Source: Thalassiosira profunda
Taxonomy: Eukaryota > Bacillariophyta > Thalassiosirophyceae > Thalassiosirales > Thalassiosiraceae
Length of the DNA stretch: 24,469 nucleotides
Direction: 5' to 3'
NCBI GenBank assembly: GCA_036939355.1
Contig: JALLAP010000236.1
Coordinates: 1-24,469 of the forward strand
Below are positions 18,658 through 24,469 of this stretch, piece after piece; position 1 is the stretch's first letter, and every line of letters starts with the position of its first letter. The notes below the pieces were generated by a model. The model did no database searches. It had not been told where the DNA came from and was given only the letters and a program-made list of their open reading frames with translations. Made by a program: the position numbers and the translations under genes.

Positions 18658-19710
18658 TCACGTCGTCCGCTCGCACAGCAGGCGCCGCACTTCCTCCCGC
18701 GCGACCTCGACGTCGACGCTCATGGCCAGGTGGAAGTCGTGGTACGTCAGCCCCTTGGCCTCGTCCGCGCCGCCCGCGTCGGCCTTTCGCGCCGGGGCGC
18801 CGGCGACCGGAGGCCGGTATGTGGCGCAGCGGACGGTGCTCCGGAAGATCCAGCCCTTGACTTTCCTCCTCCTTTTTCCATTGTCGTTGCTCTGGTTGCT
18901 GCTGCTTTCGTCGGCGCTTCCACCTACATTATGGATGTCGTCGACCAGCACCCGCTCCACCGACAGGAATGGGTAGTGATTGAGGTTGGTCGCCAGCAGC
19001 CCGATGCGGGTCAGGAACTGCGACGCGTCGTGCAGAGTCGGATGGTGATACTGCCTCTGCAGATATACGGGCTGTGCCCCTATTGCCTCGCTGTCTGCAT
19101 TGCCATTCTGTGGATTGGCGACATCGCCCTCGGGCGGGAGCAGCCTCCACCCGTCGTCCAGTGTCGGCATCCACTCAAGACATTGGGCGCGCGAGAGCGA
19201 TGCGCCCTGCAGCCCGTAGGGATCGCACTTTTGGGTGGGCCTCCGGGCGGTGGGATCCGACTGCGGTCGTCGATCGGTGGATTGTTGTTGCAATGTGTCC
19301 TTTCCATTGTCGCCATCTGCTGGCTGGGGCTCTGCCGTGGATGCATCGCTATCTGTGGATGCTTCGCTGTGGTTGCGGCGGCAGCTCGTGCAGTTGGTCA
19401 GCGCCAGACCTGTCGATCGGTCACGAAGGCGAGATCGCCATTCACCGCCCACGGACACTTGCAACGGAGACGCGAACGCATCGCCCTCGGCAAAGCGCTC
19501 TGCCCAGGCCACAGAGTAGGTCGATCGTTGGTGAAGAAGATGGTGCACCCGAAATCGACATGTTGTTGGCATCCGCCTTCGTCGATCACCGCCCGCGCCG
19601 CATCCAGACGCCAAGGCGCCCGCCGCGCCACCGATATCGACCACCGACGGGCGCCGCGGCAGTGGCAGCTGGCGGCCGAATGCCGCCCTCCTGGCGATGC
19701 CGCTGGCCAT
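18658..19710 (-). CDS. Pterin-4a-carbinolamine dehydratase (PCD/DCoH)-like protein
   Basis: 350 residues from the ATG at 19710. The open frame extends to 19830, but that codon is GTG. The first 40-60 residues are Arg/Ala-rich and poor in acidic residues (MASGIARRAAFGRQLPLPRR), compatible with an organelle presequence. A low-complexity linker follows. The PCD-like region covers about 171-340: SRAQCLEWMPTLDDGWRLL, YLQRQYHHPTLHDASQFLTR, ATNLNHYPFLSVERV and GLTYHDFHLA. It follows the family order of a W-x-L strand, an amphipathic helix, the NHHP-type loop and a final GLTxxDxxLA. The usual second histidine of HHP is tyrosine here (NHYP), and an insertion rich in Ser/Asn/Lys separates the last strands. 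It may be a catalytically weak or non-enzymatic relative, such as the plastid RuBisCO-assembly RAF2/DCoH group, rather than a true dehydratase. Confidence 0.62.
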   Translation of the reverse strand: MASGIARRAAFGRQLPLPRRPSVVDIGGAAGALASGCGAGGDRRRRMPTTCRFRVHHLLHQRSTYSVAWAERFAEGDAFASPLQVSVGGEWRSRLRDRSTGLALTNCTSCRRNHSEASTDSDASTAEPQPADGDNGKDTLQQQSTDRRPQSDPTARRPTQKCDPYGLQGASLSRAQCLEWMPTLDDGWRLLPPEGDVANPQNGNADSEAIGAQPVYLQRQYHHPTLHDASQFLTRIGLLATNLNHYPFLSVERVLVDDIHNVGGSADESSSNQSNDNGKRRRKVKGWIFRSTVRCATYRPPVAGAPARKADAGGADEAKGLTYHDFHLAMSVDVEVAREEVRRLLCERTT

Positions 19711-20265
19711 CGACAATTGCTGGCTCCTGGCTCCTCGCCCGCCCCCCTCGCCACTCGCTCCACTCTCCACTCCCTCCTCCTCCCTGTCCGTCCGTCCGTG
19801 CGCTCCTCCTCGCCTCACTTGGGGGTACACTAGTTTATTACCATTCTATAAAATAGATACCTGGGTTCATTTTACTGTGATATCAAAAGCCATTCTTTCC
19901 CTGATAGACACCCTAGGGATATAACTAAGAGGCCATATCTTCGACAGGGTGACCTCTAAAATTAGTGCCCCTCTCCAGCCTCCTCCTCCCTTCTCTCCTG
20001 CTCACTGCAAACACCTGCAAATTCAAACTGCAAACTGCAAACACAACGCGCTGCGGCAACGCCGACGCCCTCCTCCCGCCCCAGCCTGGCCCCTGCTCGT
20101 CTGCCTCGCCTCCGTATGTAGTACCCTCTCCTCGGTACTGCGACCGCCGCCCAACGCCTCCGACAGCGCCGTCCAGGCGTCGCTATTTTCCCCGGACGTC
20201 TTTTCCTCATGCACCGTCTGAGCTTCCCACCCAACACCGAACAACGACACGAGCCCTAAACAACA
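19711..20265. other. Upstream region between PCD-like gene and YIPF6-like gene
   Basis: No supported gene. It holds the facing-away upstream regions of two divergent genes. An AT-rich tract (about 19830-19960) is followed by a pyrimidine-rich stretch. Four copies of CTGCAAA-like motifs at about 20005-20045 lie upstream of the YIPF6-like start. Confidence 0.5.
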
Positions 20266-21311
20266 ATGTCCTCTGAATCCTCCTCCGCCTCCGGCCCATC
20301 ATGGGCCGACGCCTCCGCCCCCAACCGTCCAGCCCCCGTCGAGGACCACCACGGCGCATTGTCATCATCATCAGGCGGGGGTACTACTGGCATGGACGAG
20401 CTATTGGCGCCGGTGTCCACCCTCGACGAGCCCGTAAAAGAGACGATCATGCGCGATGTTAGGGCGGTGGGGGCGAAGCTGCGGGCGGTGTTGATACCCA
20501 TAGATCGAACGGTGAGTTGGTTATTGTTAGGGAAGGAACTGGGTGATTTTCTGGCGGAATACACAAGATGTGCGCAAACTTTTCTTCTCGTGCTGCTCAC
20601 ACAACGAATTGCAACAAAACACCTCAAAAGAGACCATTCGGATACGTGGACGTGTTGCAGGAGGAAGAAGTCTCGCCGAACGACGGGCAGCGGAATGTAT
20701 TGAACCAATTGCGGGATTGGGATTTGTGGTGAGATAGATTCTCGGGTCGATTCTTCTTTTTTTCTTCACCGGATTCTACTCATCTTCTACAATACAAATT
20801 GCACCGACGGCGTATTGCTGGGCCTTGGACGGGACAACCATGGGGGATGCAATAACTATGCAACACAAACACACTCGACAATCGTCACCATCGCAGGGGG
20901 CCGCTCTTCATCTGCCTCTCCCTCGCGCTCATCCTCTCGAGCAAGGCTCCGGCCCACCAAACCTCCCGCGTCTTCACGACCGTCTTCGTCGTCATGTGGG
21001 CGGGATCGATCGTGGTTACCGTCAACGCCCAACTGCTGGGGGCGAACATGTCGATCTTTCAGAGCCTGTGCGTGTTGGGCTACTGCGTGTTCCCGTTGAC
21101 CGTTGCGGCGTTGATCATTGCAATACTAAGGTTCACGTGGTTCGGCACCCTCTGGCTGGATTTGATATGGCTCGCGCTGGGATTTCTGTGGGCGACGCGA
21201 GTGTCGTCGATCTTCGTGGGGCAGTTCGTGAAGCGGGAACGGAGGTTGTTGGCGCTCTACCCCGTGTTCTTCTTCTACTTGCTTTTGGGGTGGCTGATCC
21301 TCCTGTTTTGA
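20266..21311 (+). CDS. YIPF6-like (Yip1 family) Golgi/ER membrane protein, three exons
   Basis: Exons are 20266-20511, 20631-20728 and 20897-21311, with introns of 119 and 168 nt (GTGAG donors). The spliced frame is 252 residues. The ATG has A at -3. A Ser/Pro/Ala-rich cytosolic N-terminus leads into LDEPVKETIMRDVRAVGAKL, then across intron 1 to FGYVDVLQEEEVSPND and across intron 2 to LRDWDLWGPLFICL. These are hallmark Yip1/YIPF6 motifs. Five hydrophobic segments follow (about 116-130, 139-160, 165-190, 196-215, 230-252), including MSIFQSLCVLGYCVFPL. The family acts in ER-Golgi and Golgi vesicle trafficking with Rab GTPases. Conserved residues continue across both splices, which strongly supports the exon model. 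Confidence 0.92.
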
Positions 21312-21706
21312 GGGATGGCGACTATTGCTGTCTTGTGGAATACTACAGATTTTGAATCAATTGAGATTTTTTCCCTCCAAAAAAGATTTTTTCCTAGAGG
21401 ATGGGGAGGCGGAAAGCAAGGCGAAAAGCCCCAGGAAAAAATCTTTTTTGGGGGGAAAAAATCTCAATTGATTCAAAATCTGTAGTAAGCTTCTCTACTA
21501 GATAACGATTGCACTCTATCTAGAGCTTCCTCTTTGCCTCCAGGATCCACATTCATCCGGTCCTTGCAAAGGCAAGCATGTACGACATACATCCGATAGG
21601 TAAGTAGAAAGTGTTAGGTGAAGCCTGCACTGTCGTCCGTCGGTCCTGCACGGACCTTCCTCTGCCCCGCTTTGGCCACACTTCTTCTTCCAACCCCGCC
21701 TGCACC
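21312..21706. other. Intergenic region holding a palindromic element
   Basis: 395 bp between the YIPF6-like stop and the next start. Apart from the 147-bp palindrome it holds only the presumed 3' flank of the former gene and the leader of the next; I see no gene. Confidence 0.6.
21341..21487. mobile_element. 147-bp near-perfect palindrome with TA ends, MITE-like
   Basis: The left arm at 21341-21395 and the right arm at 21433-21487 are reverse complements over 55 nt with one mismatch (T at 21376 against G at 21452, where G-C pairing would need C at 21376). They flank a 37-nt loop. The termini read TACTACAGATTTTG and CAAAATCTGTAGTA, so a CTACAG-type terminal inverted repeat is flanked by TA on both sides, as expected for a Tc1/mariner-type miniature element. 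It encodes nothing. A fold-back transcript or a transcriptional terminator function is an alternative. Confidence 0.65.
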
Positions 21707-22673
21707 ATGCTCGAGCGGTCGCCCTACCCCCTCCTCGCCCTCAAGCTCCTCGGCACCGTCTGCCCGTGCCTCGAGAAGGAGGAGGATGGGGCCGCCCGGC
21801 GAGCCGCGTGGGCTCTCTCCTCGACCCCGGTCCGATGGCACCGTCATCTGCGCGGCGAATCCGAGGGAGGCGCGGCCAAGGCAGTGGGAGGCTTCGTCTC
21901 CGGTTTGTTCGGCGCGGGCTCGTCGGGCGGCGGCTCGCTGGGCGGGGGCGACGTGTATGAGCCAGTGGCAGCGGTCTTATCGGTGGCTGATTCCGCGCGG
22001 GGTCCACAACTCGTCGTGGCTCCATCAGGGATGAGCATGGTGCGCAAAAAGAGCATTCCTTTGAGGCTGATCAAGAAGGCCGAGGCCCGCAAGGGAGGCA
22101 TCATTAGCTCGGCGTCGAGAAGCGGGATCAAAATAATAGACAGGGCGGGTCGAAAGGTGATCAAATTCGACGTGTTGCAATCATCATCCGCCCGGGGCGA
22201 CGAAGAGGAAGGGTGGGAGGACGAGGAAAATGGCGAGGCAATGGGAGGGAGAATGGAGGATGCGGACGAATCTACTCGCGACGACATAATTGATCAACTC
22301 GAGATTCTGATAGAGTGGGAGAGGCGGAGGCAGGCATATATTGTGACGCTAGGGGAGGAGGACGCCGAGAACGACGACGAGACATTGAACGAGTATGACG
22401 ACGATTCCACAGCAGCGTCTTCGAGGGGCGGCAAGGTGAAGGGGGCAATTGCAGAGAAAGCTGCTCAGATAAAACACTTTGCACAGCGAGAGATTGAGAT
22501 GCAGAAGATGAAGAAGGATCGGGAGAATCGAAAGGCGAAATACGTGAAGGAGGCAGGCGGTTTGAAGTACACTGCAATTGCAATGGCGAATANGGGAGAA
22601 TCGAAAGGCGAAATACGTGAAGGAGGCAGGCGGTTTGAAGTACACTGCAATTGCAATGGCGAATAGAAGCTAG
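21707..22673 (+). CDS. Protein of an unrecognised family, paralogue of the 22692-23759 gene; interrupted by an assembly join
   Basis: The ATG at 21707 (ACC before it) is the first in the frame; the frame opens farther upstream only with GTG. Visible segments are CPCLEKEEDGAARRAAWAL (about 19-37), a glycine-rich stretch, VYEPVAAVLSVAD, GIKIIDRAGRKVIKFDVL, an acidic patch, RDDIIDQLEILIEWERRRQA (about 191-210) and a basic, Lys/Glu-rich likely coiled coil near the end. A perfect 72-bp direct duplication (22521-22592 and 22594-22665) flanks a single N at 22593. Read literally, this shifts the frame and gives a stop at 22664-22666. With one copy and the N removed, the frame ends in MANRS and TAG at 22671-22673, giving 297 residues. 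I do not recognise the family and assign no function. Confidence 0.7.
22521..22665. repeat. Perfect 72-bp direct repeat separated by one N (probable assembly artefact)
   Basis: Both copies begin GGGAGAATCGAAAGGCGAAA and end CAATGGCGAATA with no differences. The N at 22593 between them marks a join of contigs whose overlap was not collapsed. Confidence 0.85.
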
Positions 22674-22691
22674 GTTGCACTCCAACCCACC

Positions 22692-23759
22692 CTACGACAT
22701 TGCAACATAACCCGGAGAGGACGACTTGGGCGCCACCGCCACGTTGCCCTTTTGTATTTCCTTCGCCATCCGCGTCCGATTCCAATCGATCAACGATCTC
22801 AATTGCACGATGATCTTGTCGCTGTGCTTGTTCGGCTCGTCCGTCTTCACCGGCCCAAAAGCTTTGCCCAGCAAACTGCCCCCGCCACCCAAAGTATCGA
22901 ATCGCAACAACTCCGGTCCCGTCCCGCTGTGGAGGAATCCCTTCTCTTTCGGCGCTGCATGGAGCTTGACGCCCCCTGCAGTGGCGTCGCCCGTTAGACT
23001 CCAACCCGCCGCGACCTGGTCTATGATATAGACTGGTATCACTTTCGACGGCGCACTGTCCTTGATTATCGGATCCTCCCACCACGGCTTGCCCTCCGTC
23101 ACAAACTTATGCAGCACGTCCCGGGCCTCCGCGTCGTCCGGATCGTTCGTCTCCAGCGCCCGCACCTCGATCAGCGGCCCGTGCTCCTCCGTGTCCACCA
23201 CGGTCAGCGTCGCGGGCACCCCTACGTACGCCATGGGAATCTCCGCCTTCCCGGTGCCCCCCAGCATCGCCCCGAGGCCCTTCATGATGCCACCTGAACT
23301 GGGCACCGCCCCTCGGACGTCGTTTGTGACGTCCTCCACCCGCTTCTTGCGGTACCACGTAATTGGATAGTTTTGCAGAGTGTTGACGCAGTCTCGCGCG
23401 TCGTGGTCCTCCTCAGTTTCGAGAAAGGGGCAACAGAGTCCGTACGCCTGGAGGCGGGCCAGTGGCGGGCAGGCGGCGAGCGAAGAGGGAGTGTAGAGGG
23501 GGACACTGGAGTCGCCGACGGCTGAGGCGGAGGCAGAAGAGTCGGCGGTGGACGCCGCTTCGTCCGAGGGGGCAGAGGCCGGTGGGCCCTTCCCGTCCGC
23601 GCTTCTGCTCGTCGCCGCCATGCTTGTGTTCTTCTGTAGCGACACTGGGCCTTGTGTGTGGCACGCTTGCGTCTTCGGAGCGGAGGGGAGGAGGAGGACC
23701 GACTGCGGAGGGCCGAAAAATGAAAAATTGGGGTGCGCGGTGTTGGTGTAAGGGGGCAT
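22692..23759 (-). CDS. Protein of an unrecognised family, paralogue of the 21707-22673 gene
   Basis: A 355-residue open frame from the ATG at 23759. A second ATG at 23621 (residue 47) has A at -3 and G at +4, precedes the Ala/Ser-rich leader and may be the true start (309 residues). Segments shared with the neighbour, in the same order: CCPFLETEEDHDARDCVNTL (near 108), ITWYRKK, SGGIMKGLGAMLGG, AYVGVPATLTVVDTEEHGP, a hydrophobic VIPVYIIDQ strand, GPELLRFDTLG, and DKIIVQLRSLIDWNRTRMA (near 315). No transmembrane helix or catalytic motif is obvious. Its stop lies 18 nt from the neighbour's corrected stop, so the pair is tail to tail. The family is unknown to me. Confidence 0.82.
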   Translation of the reverse strand: MPPYTNTAHPNFSFFGPPQSVLLLPSAPKTQACHTQGPVSLQKNTSMAATSRSADGKGPPASAPSDEAASTADSSASASAVGDSSVPLYTPSSLAACPPLARLQAYGLCCPFLETEEDHDARDCVNTLQNYPITWYRKKRVEDVTNDVRGAVPSSGGIMKGLGAMLGGTGKAEIPMAYVGVPATLTVVDTEEHGPLIEVRALETNDPDDAEARDVLHKFVTEGKPWWEDPIIKDSAPSKVIPVYIIDQVAAGWSLTGDATAGGVKLHAAPKEKGFLHSGTGPELLRFDTLGGGGSLLGKAFGPVKTDEPNKHSDKIIVQLRSLIDWNRTRMAKEIQKGNVAVAPKSSSPGYVAMS

Positions 23760-24363
23760 TACACTAGAAATAAATTGTGCTCAAGATACCCTCTGGTCAC
23801 CCATAAATCACGTTCATTTACACATTATCAAGATCCCTCCTTGATTAGGATAATAACTAACCATTAAATCTAACTGATACCCCAACTTGCTCCCAAGATT
23901 CACTTGGCGGATTTGCAAAGCCGTGGTGGTGGTGGTGTCGGCACACTGTCTCAGCAGCCGATGAACAACCGTCGAGGTGAGGATGGGCACCGGGAGGGGT
24001 CTGAGCGTTGCCGGGGACGGCGCGGTGGCGGTGGCGGCGTATCGTGATCTCGCGAGGAAGTTTTTTTTTTAGAGAGGCGCGGCAGGCGGAGGGTGCAAAT
24101 AATTGGGGCTGGGGCGGCCCGCCGCTTCCTCTTGGTTTCTTTGCAAAGTGCCGGGGCCATCGCCGCTTCCTGATGTGGTGGCGACGAACAGCGGGTTAAA
24201 TGTTGCAATTGTGCCTCGGAAGCGACGCAGAGTGCTGGCTGTTGTTGATGGAGACGAGGCCGGTATCCGAGCTCATTCATGTGCACGCCACCACCCCTGC
24301 TAATGCTGTGGGAGCGGAGATATTCTCGTTGTGCAACTCACCGCTCACTATTCGTCTCCTCCG
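23760..24363. other. Intergenic stretch without a supported gene
   Basis: An AT-rich segment (about 23760-23900) gives way to GC-rich sequence with a short GGT run (about 23922-23937) and a T10 tract at 24061-24070. The minus-strand open frame 23951-24280 is low-complexity and has no recognisable domain. Confidence 0.5.
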
Positions 24364-24469
24364 ATGTCCGCAGACTTCGTCCGATCCTTCTTCGCCTCCA
24401 AAATCGTCCAAGAGAACCTCGCCCACAGCCCCTCCCGCACCCGAAAGAAAATGTCCTCCCCGCAAGGCA
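24364..24469 (+). CDS. Possible N-terminus of a gene running off the window
   Basis: An ATG at 24364 opens a frame that stays open to the window edge (35 codons). It begins MSADFVRSFFASKIVQENLA and continues into a basic Ser/Arg/Lys stretch. The frame is closed upstream by TAA at 24301. The context at -3 is C, so start support is weak. Too little is present to name a family. Confidence 0.35.
   Translation, partial: MSADFVRSFFASKIVQENLAHSPSRTRKKMSSPQG

Noticed and set aside
18730..19833. Plus-strand frame of 367 codons opposite the PCD-like gene
   Set aside because: A shadow of the minus-strand frame, with no domain-like segments of its own.
23951..24280. Minus-strand frame of about 110 codons
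   Set aside because: Low complexity (Pro/Arg-rich), extended upstream only by a GTG, and with no recognisable similarity.

Overview
The window is nuclear eukaryotic DNA, most likely from a diatom and plausibly a centric one of the Thalassiosira type (inference from gene content, no database search). The grounds are short GT-AG introns (63-168 nt, mostly GTGAG donors), a pheophorbide-a-oxygenase-like Rieske protein, ankyrin/MORN and LRR proteins of the style common in diatoms, and a fragment of a Gly/Ser/Asp/Thr repeat protein that resembles diatom secreted repeat proteins. Coding GC is high, and the intergenic tracts are AT-richer.

Layout. Positions 1-990 hold no convincing gene. Positions 991-2262 hold two different tandem arrays that abut: about 20 copies of a 10-bp unit, then about 6.6 copies of a 157-161-bp unit with an internal dyad. 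Two co-oriented minus-strand MORN genes follow: a 1406-residue Arg/Ser-rich protein (2749-6969) and a 737-residue MORN-ankyrin protein (7667-9880). A shared upstream region with a duplicated TGACGT-bearing element separates the second from a plus-strand membrane-anchored acyl-CoA-binding/ankyrin protein (10300-11319). That gene converges, with 17 nt between stop codons, on a four-exon phosphoinositide-specific phospholipase C (11337-14131, minus).

Positions 14468-16310 hold a broken PaO-type Rieske oxygenase. Its N-terminal [2Fe-2S] half and its C-terminal CxxC/membrane half are both recognisable. The mononuclear-iron middle is absent, and in its place is a piece of an unrelated repeat-protein gene that keeps its own intron and carries a frameshift and an in-frame TGA. 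A two-exon coiled-coil gene (16391-16792, minus), an LRR protein (17001-18380, minus) and a pterin-4a-carbinolamine-dehydratase-like protein (18658-19710, minus) follow.

The right end has a three-exon YIPF6-like Golgi/ER membrane protein (20266-21311, plus) and a 147-bp near-perfect palindrome with TA ends (21341-21487). Next come two diverged paralogues of an unrecognised family arranged tail to tail (21707-22673 plus, 22692-23759 minus). The plus copy is interrupted by an assembly join: a perfect 72-bp duplication around a single N. A possible partial gene starts at 24364 and runs off the window.

The genes do not form one pathway. Loose themes are lipid/phosphoinositide biology (ACBP, PLC, MORN proteins) and repeat-domain scaffolds. 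The items most worth a second look are the mosaic Rieske locus, the tail-to-tail paralogue pair, the palindromic element and the dyad satellite.
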